Shown: one piece after another, positions 8,683 to 17,964 of the stretch | Layout: every line of letters starts with the position of its first letter | Numbering within the stretch: position 1 is the first letter of the stretch | From: Trichothermofontia sp037445115 | Lineage (GTDB): Bacteria; Cyanobacteriota; Cyanobacteriia; B231 | Direction: 5' to 3' | Assembly: GCA_037445115.1 (NCBI GenBank) | Contig: JBBILC010000003.1 | Coordinates: 16,812 to 80,811 of the forward strand | DNA: 64,000 bases | Made by a program: the position numbers and the translations under genes | Notes under the pieces: model-generated | Databases searched by the model: none | Told to the model about the DNA's origin: nothing | Seen by the model: the letters and a program-made list of their open reading frames with translations, nothing else

Positions 8683-10896
8683 ATGCCAAAACAGATCATT
8701 ATTGCTGAACAATATCGAATTGCTGCCGTCTTTTCGGAAGATCAAATCGAAGAACTGGTTGTTGCCAAGGGAACGCATCAAATCGGTGACATTTATCTGG
8801 GCCTTGTGGAAAATGTGCTGCCCGGTATTGATGCGGCCTTTGTCAATATCGGCGATGCCGAGCGAAACGGCTTTATCCATGTCACCGACCTGGGGCCACT
8901 GCGGCTGAAACGCACCGCTGGCGCGATCACCGAATTGCTGGCTCCCCAACAAAAGGTCCTTGTCCAGGTGATGAAGGAACCGACGGGCAGCAAAGGTCCC
9001 CGGCTAACGGGGAAGATTACCCTACCGGGTCGTTATCTAGTGTTGATGCCCTTTGGGCGAGGGGTCAACCTGTCCCGACGCATTCGCAATGAAAACGAAC
9101 GTAATCGTCTGCGTGCCCTAGCCATCCTCCTCAAGCCTTCGGGTATGGGATTGCTGGTGCGCACGGAAGCGGAGGGCGTGCCGGAAGAGGCGGTGATTGA
9201 GGACCTGGAAAGCCTGCAACGCCAATGGGAAGCCATCCAGCAGGAGGCCAGTACGACTCGTGCCCCCGCCCTCCTCAACCGGGATGATGATTTTGTACAA
9301 CGGGTGTTGCGCGACGCGTACACCGCAGAAGTCAACCGCATTGTGGTAGATACGGCGGCTGGAATGCGGCGGGTAAAGCAACAAATTAGCGTCTGGAGTA
9401 GTGGCAAGGCAGCCCAGGGGGTCCTGGTTGATCACCACCGGGAACGAATTCCGATTTTAGATTTCTTCCGGGTGAATGCAGCGATCCGCGAAGCCCTGCG
9501 CCCACGGGTTGATTTGCCCTCCGGCGGTTACATCATCATTGAGCCAACGGAAGCGTTGACGGTGATTGATGTCAACTCCGGGTCCTTCACGAGATCGGCC
9601 ACTGCCCGTGAAACCGTCCTGTGGACCAATTGCGAAGCAGCCACGGAAATTGCCCGCCAGTTGCGCCTGCGTAACATTGCCGGGGTGATTATCGTGGACT
9701 TCATTGACATGGATTCCCGCCGCGACCAGCTACAGGTCTTGGAACAGTTTAATCGGGCACTAAAAGCTGATAAGGCCCGTCCCCAAATTGCCCAGTTGAG
9801 CGAGTTGGGTTTAGTGGAATTGACACGCAAACGTCAAGGCCAAAATGTCTACGAACTGTTTGGTCGCGCCTGTCCAACCTGTGGTGGTCTCGGCCACTTG
9901 GCCCACCTACCCACTGATGAGGCCACGGATACGGGTGAACCCAAACTGGTAGCCCTTCGGGATGCGGCTCCGCCCCTCAGCCGTACCTTAGAACCCCGTA
10001 CCCGCCCCACCCCGCCACCGGTGGAGGAAGCGACTTGGGAAGGGGGCAGTCGGGATGTGGGCCTGCGCCCTGGTTTGGAGGCCGACGCGGATCTGCAAGC
10101 TCTAGACCTGCTCCACCATCCCAGCTATCAGGAGCGGGGGGGCAATGGCAGCAACCGCCGCCGCCGCCGTCGTCGGGATGAGCCAGCAACCAGCAGTCGC
10201 CCCGCCAGCCGCACGGAGGTGGCCCCCGAAATGCCCACGGTGACCACGACGGGAATGCCTGTGGAACGGGCGACGCGCACAATCCTACCGGAGAAGCCAG
10301 AACGGAGCAGTCGGCGACGGGAGTTGCCCAAACCGGAGCCAGCTGCGGTGGTGACCGTGGAAATGACCCCGGAGGAGCAGGCGGTTTATGCCTTTATGGG
10401 GATTTCTCCCTTAGCGTTGCAGGCGAATGAGGCTCCTTCGGCGCGATCGACCCTGGTGTCAGTCGTTCTACCGGGTGAGAAGCCGATCGTCAGCGAGGAG
10501 AGCCGTGCTGAAACCCCTCCCCCGGTTCCCAATCTGGCAACACCCCAGGAAGATCCCCTGGCTGAAACTGTCCCGCCACCAGCGGTGTCCGAGGCCGATA
10601 CCTCAGCTACACGGGTCCGACGGCGGCGATCGTTGACTTCCGTGTCTAGTCCCACGGATCGATCAGACATTCCCCCTGCGGCAACCGCCATCTTACCGAG
10701 GGACGAGGCGGCGACTGCCTTGGCAACTCCCAGTGCCATGTCGGCGGTGGGCACCGTGGGCAGCTTGGACGCCGGGGAGGCAACAACCCCGGTGGCCAGT
10801 CCCGATGCTCTTGGGAATGCAGAGGCGAATGAAGGCAGCGAAACCGAGGCGGGCCGTCGCCGTCGCCGTCGCCGATCGTCGGCACAGGATGACTAA
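8683..10896 (+). CDS. rne: Ribonuclease E/G (RNase E type)
   Basis: This 737-residue endoribonuclease cleaves mRNA and rRNA precursors. The catalytic half has an S1-like domain near residues 35-120, the 5'-sensor/RNase H-like part, and the metal-binding Asp296 (VIDVNSG) and Asp339 (IIVDF). The Zn-link CPTCGG has Cys397 and Cys400. Beyond about residue 410 the tail is low-complexity, rich in Pro, Thr, Glu and Arg, with one Arg block mid-tail and a terminal GRRRRRRRSSAQDD. An Arg-rich C-terminal peptide of this kind binds polynucleotide phosphorylase in cyanobacteria. The stop codon overlaps the start of rnhB by eight bases. Confidence 0.95.
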   Translation: MPKQIIIAEQYRIAAVFSEDQIEELVVAKGTHQIGDIYLGLVENVLPGIDAAFVNIGDAERNGFIHVTDLGPLRLKRTAGAITELLAPQQKVLVQVMKEPTGSKGPRLTGKITLPGRYLVLMPFGRGVNLSRRIRNENERNRLRALAILLKPSGMGLLVRTEAEGVPEEAVIEDLESLQRQWEAIQQEASTTRAPALLNRDDDFVQRVLRDAYTAEVNRIVVDTAAGMRRVKQQISVWSSGKAAQGVLVDHHRERIPILDFFRVNAAIREALRPRVDLPSGGYIIIEPTEALTVIDVNSGSFTRSATARETVLWTNCEAATEIARQLRLRNIAGVIIVDFIDMDSRRDQLQVLEQFNRALKADKARPQIAQLSELGLVELTRKRQGQNVYELFGRACPTCGGLGHLAHLPTDEATDTGEPKLVALRDAAPPLSRTLEPRTRPTPPPVEEATWEGGSRDVGLRPGLEADADLQALDLLHHPSYQERGGNGSNRRRRRRRDEPATSSRPASRTEVAPEMPTVTTTGMPVERATRTILPEKPERSSRRRELPKPEPAAVVTVEMTPEEQAVYAFMGISPLALQANEAPSARSTLVSVVLPGEKPIVSEESRAETPPPVPNLATPQEDPLAETVPPPAVSEADTSATRVRRRRSLTSVSSPTDRSDIPPAATAILPRDEAATALATPSAMSAVGTVGSLDAGEATTPVASPDALGNAEANEGSETEAGRRRRRRRSSAQDD

Positions 10897-11572
10897 ACCC
10901 CAGCCTGCCATTGAGCCGCTATGGCTGTTTGATCCTCCCCCTTGGGCTGGTCTCGATGGGGAGGAGTTCGACCCGACAGGGTTGGCTCGAATGACCGATC
11001 GTCCCTGGGTCGCAGGGGTGGATGAGGTGGGGCGGGGTGCGCTTTTTGGGCCAGTGGTGGCGGCAGCGGTACTCCTGGCCCCGGCAGCCTTAGCGCCTCT
11101 GCGATCGGCAGGGGTGACAGACAGTAAGCAACTGTCGGCGCGCCGCCGCCAGCAATTGGTGGCCACGATCCGAGCTACGGCCCTAGATTGCCAGATTGGG
11201 GTGGCTTCGGTAGCGGAGATCGATCGCCTGAATATTTTGCAAGCCACCCTCTTGGCAATGTTGCGGGCTGTGCAGAAACTCTCCCCCGTTCCCCACTGCT
11301 GCGTTGTTGATGGCAATCGGCCCATTCCGGGCCTGGCCCTGCCCCAGCAAACTGTGGTCAAGGGTGATCAGCGGGTTATGGCCATCGCCTGTGCCAGCAT
11401 TATTGCCAAGGTCTGGCGCGATGACCTGATTGCCCGCTTAGCCCAGGCATATCCCCACTATGATCTGATTGCCAACAAGGGCTATGGCTCCCAACGCCAT
11501 CGGACCGCTCTCCACACCTGGGGAGCATCCTCCCTACATCGACGATCGTTTCGCCCCTGCCAGATTGATTGA
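10889..11572 (+). CDS. rnhB: Ribonuclease HII
   Basis: The start is set at 10889 (MTKPQPAIEP), inside the last codons of rne, giving 227 residues. Upstream residues in this frame are only the shadow of the Arg-rich end of rne. RNase HII removes ribonucleotides from DNA and RNA primers from DNA:RNA hybrids. The signature is GVDEVGRGALFGPVVAAAV, with acidic active-site residues; VVKGDQRVMAIACASIIAKV and the YGSQRHRTAL end follow. The position-specific change ALFGP instead of the common PLAGP is harmless by family standards. The 8-bp overlap implies translational coupling with rne. Confidence 0.95.
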   Translation: MTKPQPAIEPLWLFDPPPWAGLDGEEFDPTGLARMTDRPWVAGVDEVGRGALFGPVVAAAVLLAPAALAPLRSAGVTDSKQLSARRRQQLVATIRATALDCQIGVASVAEIDRLNILQATLLAMLRAVQKLSPVPHCCVVDGNRPIPGLALPQQTVVKGDQRVMAIACASIIAKVWRDDLIARLAQAYPHYDLIANKGYGSQRHRTALHTWGASSLHRRSFRPCQID

Positions 11573-11600
11573 AGTTTACCTTAGAACTTTTACCCCTTAA

Positions 11601-11700
11601 GGGCACTTCGATCAATCTGGGCTAGAGGCAGTTCAACTGCCCCTAGCGGACGGGATAACGCTGTTTGGGAGCGCAGGATGGGATTTATTTAGAGGTGCCC
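11601..11700. mobile_element. MITE-like element, family 2, copy 1
   Basis: About 100 bp bounded by GGGCACTTCG and AGAGGTGCCC, imperfect terminal inverted repeats, with TTAA immediately outside both ends. A related copy at 48615-48712 shares the ends, an internal AGTTCAACTGCC-like or AGTTGAACTGCC motif, and GAGCGCA near the right end. There is no coding capacity. The paired flanks suggest a 4-bp target duplication. Confidence 0.65.
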
Positions 11701-11804
11701 TTAACTATGGGCTGTGCTAGTGTTCTTCAACCACTTCAAAAATGCAGTGTAGTCCTGTAGCCTGCTAAAAAACTATTATTTTAAAGTACGCAAGCTGCCC
11801 CCCC

Positions 11805-12419
11805 TTAGCCAGCTTGCACGGGAAGGGACGCTTGACCCAACTTAACCTTACCCAGGGGTAGGTCATAATTCGCTCGCTGGGAGAGTTCCGTCTCGGCAAC
11901 CACCCAGTGTTGATAATCGCTCAACAGTTGGTGCATCAGGCGTTGCTTAATAGTGAGCAAGACACTTTTGAGCAAACTATTCCCCGTTGCCTCCAAGAGC
12001 GGTAAGGGCGTTAACCGGAGGGGGGGCGGCACGTCAACCACTACCTGGAGTTTGGCCTCACCCTTGAGGTAAGTACGATGGCCGCTGCGGCTGGGTTGGA
12101 GAATTCCCGTTAGGCTTAAGGAAAAGCGCTGATTAATATACTCAATACCGTGAATTTGGCTCCCGATCGACTGGAGGCGGGTCATGCCCTTGGCATCAGA
12201 CCAGACGTGGAGATCTACCGTTGGTTGGAGATTAAACGCCAAAAACCGGAGGGGGCGCATTTTTAGCCGAAATTGTCCCTCTCCCAAGCTTTGCACACGG
12301 GTTGGGTCCGTGAGGGCGTGGACAAGGCGCTGGGGTTGGCGAAGATAGTGCTCGATCGGAATAGGTTGCTCTGGTACAGTGAGTTGAACAGTCTGAGCAG
12401 CCGCAAACTGCATTTGCAT
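11805..12419 (-). CDS. DUF1997 family protein
   Basis: The 204-residue product contains VPEQPIPIEHYLRQPQRLVHAL and a long beta-rich region ending in a helical NSLLKSVLLTIKQRLMHQLLSDYQHW segment. This pattern is DUF1997, a family of cyanobacteria and chloroplasts with no assigned biochemical role and no obvious signal peptide or membrane helix. It sits between rnhB (convergent) and pheA (divergent), in its own transcription unit. The fold suggests a lipid- or ligand-binding cavity, but that is speculation. Confidence 0.8.
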   Translation of the reverse strand: MQMQFAAAQTVQLTVPEQPIPIEHYLRQPQRLVHALTDPTRVQSLGEGQFRLKMRPLRFLAFNLQPTVDLHVWSDAKGMTRLQSIGSQIHGIEYINQRFSLSLTGILQPSRSGHRTYLKGEAKLQVVVDVPPPLRLTPLPLLEATGNSLLKSVLLTIKQRLMHQLLSDYQHWVVAETELSQRANYDLPLGKVKLGQASLPVQAG

Positions 12420-12697
12420 AGGTTAAGGATGGAAGTGCGTCTTGTTAAGGAATTTTACAGCTTTCTCAGCAAAACTGGCCGTATTCTTCCGGGTTTTCCC
12501 GATCTGTTTTTTTCCCGTTGGTTGCAGTGGATAATCGCTGCCACTGGCAAAGCTGGGCCAAACCCTAGCAGTGGCTAGGAACTCCTTGATTGACAAGCCA
12601 TGAATCACTCGACCCAGTTCACCCCATCTTGCAGTAGATCTACGCAACCCTTGTCCTGATTGTGGCGGCTGATGGCTGCTCCTAACCGTTAAGAAAC

Positions 12698-13579
12698 ATG
12701 ACAACACCGATCGCCTATTTGGGGCCTGCGGGCACCCACGCGGAGTGGGCTACACTCCACTATGCCCAACGGTTACAGCAATCAACGGGGGAAGGAGTGC
12801 AACTCCATCCTTACCCCAGCATCGCCCAAACCCTGCGAGCAGCCGCTCAGGGAGATGTCGTTTGGGCTGTCGCGCCGGTGGAAAATTCCGTGGAGGGCAG
12901 TGTTGCTGTGACGCTCGATATGCTCTGGCAGTTTGAGCAATTGCAAATCCAGCAGGCTCTCGTGTTGCCGATCGCCCATGCCTTGATATCAACAGCACCG
13001 GATCTGGCCGCTATTGCCGTGGTCTATTCCCATCCCCAAGCCCTGGCCCAGTGTCAAATTTGGCTGGAAACCCACCTACCCCAGGCGAAATTGGTGCCAA
13101 CCAATTCCACGGCTGAAGCCCTGCAACGCCTGGAGACCCATACCGCCGCGATCGCCTCGCAACGGGCCGCACAACTTTACCAACGCCCGATCCTGGCCTT
13201 TCCAATTAATGACTATCCCGACAACTGCACGCGCTTCTGGGTGGTCGGTCTTCAGCCATCGCTAGGGGGGAGCCACTCTTCGCTGGCCTTCAGTATGCGC
13301 CAGAATATTCCCGGTGCCCTGGTGCAACCGCTACAGGTCTTGGCCCAGCAGGGAATTAATCTCAGCCGGATTGAGTCCCGTCCCACTAAACGCTCCCTGG
13401 GGGATTACCTCTTTTTCCTAGATCTAGAAGCCAATCTCCTGCTACCTGAAGCCGCACCCCTGCTAGACCAATTAGCCAGAAACACAGAAACCCTCAAGCT
13501 CTTTGGGAGTTATAACATTCAGGTGATTACGGCAGCGGATTCGGAAGCCCTCGCCATTGACTTGGCAGCCATGACATGA
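12698..13579 (+). CDS. pheA: Prephenate dehydratase
   Basis: Starting MTTPIAYLGPAGTHAE, the 293-residue protein is a monofunctional prephenate dehydratase, converting prephenate to phenylpyruvate in phenylalanine synthesis. The catalytic core spans about residues 1-185 and includes PVENSVEGSV and the DNCTRFWVVG motif that carries the catalytic Thr. A C-terminal ACT domain (about 200-275) contains RIESRPTKRSLGDYLFF, whose ESRP motif binds phenylalanine for feedback inhibition. No chorismate mutase domain is fused. Length and motifs are normal. Confidence 0.96.
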   Translation: MTTPIAYLGPAGTHAEWATLHYAQRLQQSTGEGVQLHPYPSIAQTLRAAAQGDVVWAVAPVENSVEGSVAVTLDMLWQFEQLQIQQALVLPIAHALISTAPDLAAIAVVYSHPQALAQCQIWLETHLPQAKLVPTNSTAEALQRLETHTAAIASQRAAQLYQRPILAFPINDYPDNCTRFWVVGLQPSLGGSHSSLAFSMRQNIPGALVQPLQVLAQQGINLSRIESRPTKRSLGDYLFFLDLEANLLLPEAAPLLDQLARNTETLKLFGSYNIQVITAADSEALAIDLAAMT

Positions 13580-13751
13580 TCCAGAGAGGGAAGCTAATCG
13601 CGATCGGCACTGATGAGGTAGTCCACCGCCGGTTGTGCGATCGTCTGGAATGGAGAAACGTTATCTAGAGCGCTGGCCATAATGCTGACCATTGCGATCG
13701 CGGGCGCTTATCTCACGGATTGACCTATATCTTGCAACCCCATAACCTTAA

Positions 13752-14507
13752 ATGATGCGTGAACTGGAAATGAGCCAACTGGAAAAACGTTACGAAGGCA
13801 AAGCCAAAATCCTCTATGCCACGGCTGATCCGGCGGTCCTCCTGACAGTTTATAAGGACGATGCCACGGCCTTTAATGCCCAGAAGCGGGGGAGTATCCA
13901 GGGGAAGGGCGTGATTAACTGTGCGATCGCGGCCCACCTCTTCCAACTACTAGAGCAGCAGGGAATTGCCACCCACTTCCTCGACACGCCCAAGGACGGG
14001 GAAATGCGGGTACGGGCTGTGCAGATCGTTCCCCTAGAGGTCGTCGTGCGCAATATTGCGGCGGGGAGTCTCTGTCGGGAAACGGGCTTGCCGGTGGGGA
14101 TGGTTTTGCCCCACCCCCTGGTTGAGTTTTACTACAAGCGGGATGATCTCGGTGATCCGCTCTTAACGCCCGATCGCTTGGCCATCATGCAGCTAGCCAC
14201 GCCGGGCCAGATCGATCAGATGCGGACTCTAGCCCTGCGCATTAACGGCATCCTGCAAGACTTTTTTGGCCAGTGTGACATTACCCTGGTGGACTTCAAG
14301 CTGGAATTTGGCCTGGATGCGGCGGGTCAGTTGCTCCTCGCCGATGAAATCAGCCCCGATACCTGTCGGCTATGGAATCAGGCCGAGTCAGACCCCCAGC
14401 GGCGGGTGATGGACAAGGATCGCTTTCGCCATGACCTTGGTGACGTGGAAGCGGCCTACCAGCAGGTCCTAGCGCGGGTCCTAGCCCAAGGGGGAGCGGG
14501 GGCCTAG
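13752..14507 (+). CDS. purC: Phosphoribosylaminoimidazole-succinocarboxamide synthase
   Basis: SAICAR synthetase joins aspartate to CAIR in purine synthesis. The protein (251 residues from 13752) has the ATP-binding YEGKAKILY start, the VVVRNIAAGSLCRETG segment and DEISPDTCRLW, all diagnostic. Two other starts are possible: the ATG at 13755 and the one at 13770 (MSQLEKRYEGKAK), which matches the usual family N-terminus better. No strong ribosome-binding site decides between them. It is monocistronic here, with psaC about 170 bases downstream. Confidence 0.96.
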   Translation: MMRELEMSQLEKRYEGKAKILYATADPAVLLTVYKDDATAFNAQKRGSIQGKGVINCAIAAHLFQLLEQQGIATHFLDTPKDGEMRVRAVQIVPLEVVVRNIAAGSLCRETGLPVGMVLPHPLVEFYYKRDDLGDPLLTPDRLAIMQLATPGQIDQMRTLALRINGILQDFFGQCDITLVDFKLEFGLDAAGQLLLADEISPDTCRLWNQAESDPQRRVMDKDRFRHDLGDVEAAYQQVLARVLAQGGAGA

Positions 14508-14675
14508 GCTTGTGTTAAGTTCCTTGAAGTTTTGGTAACGTCTGCGCATGGGGATTAAGCCGCTGCGGTAGACTAAATCTTAATTTTGAAGCTGCAATCA
14601 TAACGCTTAACGGCTGAGTCCTCTGCTGATCAACGTTGTAACGTCACTGAAAACGAATCGGGAGTTATTAATTCG

Positions 14676-14921
14676 ATGTCTCATTCAGTTAAAATTTACG
14701 ATACCTGCATTGGCTGTACCCAATGCGTTCGGGCTTGCCCGCTCGATGTCCTCGAAATGGTTCCCTGGGATGGCTGCAAAGCGGGCCAAATTGCGGCCTC
14801 ACCCCGCACCGAGGACTGTGTTGGTTGCAAGCGTTGCGAGACGGCTTGTCCCACGGACTTTTTAAGCATTCGGGTGTATCTGGGTGCCGAAACCACCCGC
14901 AGCATGGGTTTGGCTTACTAA
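14676..14921 (+). CDS. psaC: Photosystem I iron-sulfur centre subunit PsaC
   Basis: The 81-residue protein is the stromal photosystem I subunit that carries clusters FA and FB and passes electrons to ferredoxin. Both 4Fe-4S motifs are intact: Cys11, Cys14, Cys17, Cys21 and Cys48, Cys51, Cys54, Cys58. The length and terminal SMGLAY are canonical. A 168-bp gap upstream holds the promoter, and a hairpin terminator follows 40 bases downstream, so it is transcribed alone. PsaC fixes the organism as an oxygenic phototroph. Confidence 0.99.
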   Translation: MSHSVKIYDTCIGCTQCVRACPLDVLEMVPWDGCKAGQIAASPRTEDCVGCKRCETACPTDFLSIRVYLGAETTRSMGLAY

Positions 14922-14963
14922 GCCCTATCGTTCTTCCAGTTACTCTCAATTTGCTTGTGAATC

Positions 14964-14986
14964 GGGAGGTCATTGGCCTCCTTTTT
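14964..14986 (+). terminator. Rho-independent terminator of psaC
   Basis: GGAGG and CCTCC pair around a short loop and are followed by TTTTT. The hairpin lies 43 bases after the psaC stop and just before the convergent 3' end of the cyclase gene. Confidence 0.75.
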
Positions 14987-14993
14987 CTGTCCT

Positions 14994-17174
14994 TTATTTC
15001 TGAGTGAAGGACCAAGTCCCATTCCAATTTTTAGGAATACCGTGAGTCGTCAGGTATTGAATGCGTTCCAAATATAACTGGGCGGTCTGATCATTGATGT
15101 TGACAGCTAGAACCTTTTGAAAATAGGGGATTGCTGCTGAAAATTGACCTGATTGGTATAAGCTTACCCCCTGATCAAAATTAACCAGGGTCTCTAATTT
15201 CAATGCCTGTATCCTATCCGTTTCAGCGTTAACAATTTCATAAACCGCGATCGGTTCTGTGCGCCCCTTGACGATCGCACGATCGAGGAAACGTACTTGA
15301 TACGGGTGGGAATCGGGCAATTTTTTTAACACATCTTCCGATATCAAGAGGGGGACCCCGTAATATTTCGTTAAGCCTTCTAAGCGAGCTGTCAGATTAA
15401 CATTATCTGACAAGGCATCGCCCTGAATTCGATTTTCTTCACCGATAATGCCCACCATCATGTGGCCAATATGAATTCCCAGCCCAATATGAATGGGCGA
15501 TTTCCCGCTCAGTTGTCGGTGTTGATTATAGAGGATTAGGGCTTGAATTTGCGCCAGGGCGGCCTCGATCGCATCCGACACGCGATCGGGGAAAACGGCC
15601 ATCACCCCATCCCCCAGAAACTTTATAATCACCCCATTGTGGGAACGAATTTGCGGTGACACCCGTTGCAAATAGTCATTAATAAAATCAAAGGTTTCCT
15701 GGGGGGTCATCTTCTCTGATAAGCTGGTAAATGAGCGAATATCCGAGAACAAAATCGCCATATCTTTACTGACGTGATCCCCCAGTTCCACCTCGGTCAC
15801 ATCCTGCTTCGCGAGGAACTTCAAGTATTCAGCCGGGAAAAAGCGTGAGAATGAGTTTTTCTGAGCCTCTAAACTGGCAAAGGATTCTTGCAATTGTATC
15901 GCCATGCGATTGACTGATTTCGCCAATTCTCCCACTTCGTCGGTGCGATCGTCGCAGTTGACCCGTTTATCCCAATGGCCCTGGGCAATTTCCTTCACCG
16001 CCACATTCAAATTGAGAATCGGTGAGGTCACCCAACGAGTCAGAATAACCCCCACCAGGAGCGATAACCCCAGAGCGATCAAACACAGTACGATCGTCAT
16101 TCGGGTATTACTCGCGATCGTTGCCATAAAATCCGACTCTGGCACAACAACGACAATGAGCCAGTCTAGGCCAAAGTCATCCCGAAACGGCAGTACTTCT
16201 AAAAATTGATGTTGCCGATCGAGCCAAAAATCAAGTTGTTGGGGCGTTTGGATAGCCTCAAAACTGCCAAATTGTTCTAGCAAATAGCGAGCCGTACTTT
16301 GGATCAGGGGGTGTTGACTATCAATAGCTTTGAGAAACTTAGCATCGTCCCCAGCCCCAATCATCAACGATTCATCTGTGGAACTGGAGATCAAATGCCC
16401 CTGACGATCGAGGACAAACGCTTGGCCCGATTTCCCAATGCGTAGACCCTTGAGAAAGTTGCGAAATTCCTCCGGCAACACCACATCCGTGGCACACACG
16501 CCCAATAACCGTCGTCCCGTGCGATCGTAGACGGGTAAACTAGCGGTTACATTGGGCAACCCTGTAGTAAAGGCAATATAGACATTGGTCCATACCGGGC
16601 GTTCCTTCCCGATCGCGGCCTGGAACCAGGGTCGTGTTCGCGAGTCATAGAGCCGATCCGCCTGGTACAGGCGATATAAGCGACTCCCCCGTGCATCCAG
16701 GCTGTAATACTCCCGAAAAAATTGATTCGAGGCGTTGCTGTAGGACAGTTGTAATTCACCGGTATCCGGTGATCGCAACACCCCAAAGAATTCCCCCTGC
16801 TGGGCGCTGCCACAATAGACAAAGGCAATGGTCGGGTGAATCTTCATCTGCTGAAACAGAAAATTTTCACCCGCCCTGGCCATCTCAATATCCAGTTCCC
16901 CATAAACCACCGCCGTTGCATTCAGGCGGTTAATATCATGGGGCGCACTAAAATAGCCCTTCAGTTCCCGTTCAATTCGGGCCGATAGCTCACTGCGAAG
17001 TTGGGATGCAAGGTTTTGGACCGCCCGTTGGCCATTGCGAAAAGACAGGTAACCCACTAACCCCACAACTCCCACCAGTTGCAGCAAAACGGGTACCGTA
17101 AACACAACCCGCAGGGGCAAATGTTTAGTGATTCGACTGATCACAGGATTGATCACAGCGTCAACTGCGGCCAA
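14994..17174 (-). CDS. Membrane-bound class III adenylate cyclase with Cache sensor and HAMP
   Basis: The 726-residue product has TM1 (about 22-44), a large periplasmic dCache-like domain (45-355), TM2 (358-380), a HAMP linker (380-435), a class III cyclase domain (about 465-650) and a C-terminal TPR-like helix pair (655-700). Metal-binding Asp478 (FSDIR) and Asp522 (LGDGVMAVF) are present. Lys518 and Asp590 occupy the adenine-recognition positions, and Asn593 and Arg597 the catalytic ones, so it should make cAMP from ATP. The start is TTG at 17174; nearby GTG codons are alternatives. It lies 14 bases after a secreted SnoaL-like gene on the same strand, so the two probably form an operon. The ligand is unknown. 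Confidence 0.9.
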   Translation of the reverse strand: MAAVDAVINPVISRITKHLPLRVVFTVPVLLQLVGVVGLVGYLSFRNGQRAVQNLASQLRSELSARIERELKGYFSAPHDINRLNATAVVYGELDIEMARAGENFLFQQMKIHPTIAFVYCGSAQQGEFFGVLRSPDTGELQLSYSNASNQFFREYYSLDARGSRLYRLYQADRLYDSRTRPWFQAAIGKERPVWTNVYIAFTTGLPNVTASLPVYDRTGRRLLGVCATDVVLPEEFRNFLKGLRIGKSGQAFVLDRQGHLISSSTDESLMIGAGDDAKFLKAIDSQHPLIQSTARYLLEQFGSFEAIQTPQQLDFWLDRQHQFLEVLPFRDDFGLDWLIVVVVPESDFMATIASNTRMTIVLCLIALGLSLLVGVILTRWVTSPILNLNVAVKEIAQGHWDKRVNCDDRTDEVGELAKSVNRMAIQLQESFASLEAQKNSFSRFFPAEYLKFLAKQDVTEVELGDHVSKDMAILFSDIRSFTSLSEKMTPQETFDFINDYLQRVSPQIRSHNGVIIKFLGDGVMAVFPDRVSDAIEAALAQIQALILYNQHRQLSGKSPIHIGLGIHIGHMMVGIIGEENRIQGDALSDNVNLTARLEGLTKYYGVPLLISEDVLKKLPDSHPYQVRFLDRAIVKGRTEPIAVYEIVNAETDRIQALKLETLVNFDQGVSLYQSGQFSAAIPYFQKVLAVNINDQTAQLYLERIQYLTTHGIPKNWNGTWSFTQK

Positions 17175-17188
17175 TAGGGTGGTCGTGC

Positions 17189-17815
17189 CTACAACGGAGC
17201 CATATCGCTATTGAACATATCAACAGCAATGCGCCAATTCCCATCAACCCTGGTCAACACCCGCGTATAGCGTCCGCGATCGCTGAACGGTCCTTGGACA
17301 CTCCGCATCTGCATCCGGTAGGTGCCCACCTGAACGGCCATATCTTCCGATTCACTGACCAGGATTTGCCCGATCGTATAGTCCAACTGAATATCATCGG
17401 CCTGGAACAATTGCTCGTAGACATTTTGGATCGCCTGGTTATTAGTGGCATCCCGGGTGACTGAAGGCAGTGACGGATCGGACTGATAAAGATTGGCATG
17501 GGTAATATACAGCCAGGGAATCCGCAGCGATCTTGGCGGCATCCACAGGGCATCGTTAGTATAGAGTTCCCCAATGGCCCTGGCATCCCGGCTTTGGATA
17601 ACCGCTAACCATTGCTCATTGAACTCCCGGACCGACTGTTCCACAGCCCTACCCGAAGCCTGGGCAAGGCGGGGGGTAATCTGCGCGGGGGGGGCGAGCG
17701 CAGGACCCGTTTGGGCAACCGCTGGCATCGTCACTACGGTGAGTCCGGCCAACGCGATCAAGCTACCCAGGCGGCAATTCCGATTCTTCTCCCTAAACAC
17801 GCTGCTTATCCTCAT
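17189..17815 (-). CDS. Secreted SnoaL/DUF4440-like (NTF2 fold) protein
   Basis: Of 208 residues, the first 35 form a basic stretch and hydrophobic signal peptide ending near AVAQ. The remainder resembles the NTF2-like SnoaL/DUF4440 group: EFNEQWLAVIQSRDARAIGELYTNDALWMPP at the start of the fold, and GRYTRVLTRVDGNWRIAVDMFNSD at its end. Such domains bind small hydrophobic ligands or act as isomerases, but catalytic residues cannot be called. The gene precedes the adenylate cyclase by 14 bases, so it may be a periplasmic binding partner of that sensor; this is only an inference from the shared operon. Confidence 0.7.
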   Translation of the reverse strand: MRISSVFREKNRNCRLGSLIALAGLTVVTMPAVAQTGPALAPPAQITPRLAQASGRAVEQSVREFNEQWLAVIQSRDARAIGELYTNDALWMPPRSLRIPWLYITHANLYQSDPSLPSVTRDATNNQAIQNVYEQLFQADDIQLDYTIGQILVSESEDMAVQVGTYRMQMRSVQGPFSDRGRYTRVLTRVDGNWRIAVDMFNSDMAPL

Positions 17816-17964
17816 CGTTTAGGTTATGGGACATGGGTTAAAGTCTGAGCAATCTAGTCGTTTTTAGCACTCTAGCAGCAATATCCTCATCCCGAAAGTC
17901 CTGTCTGAATTCATTATTTAACCTCACTACTCCCCACTTTGCTGGAAAATCTGTACCCGCAGGC

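Noticed and set aside
12423..12707. 94-codon frame on the minus strand between the DUF1997 gene and pheA
   Set aside because: No family resemblance and it overlaps the pheA start region; probably incidental.
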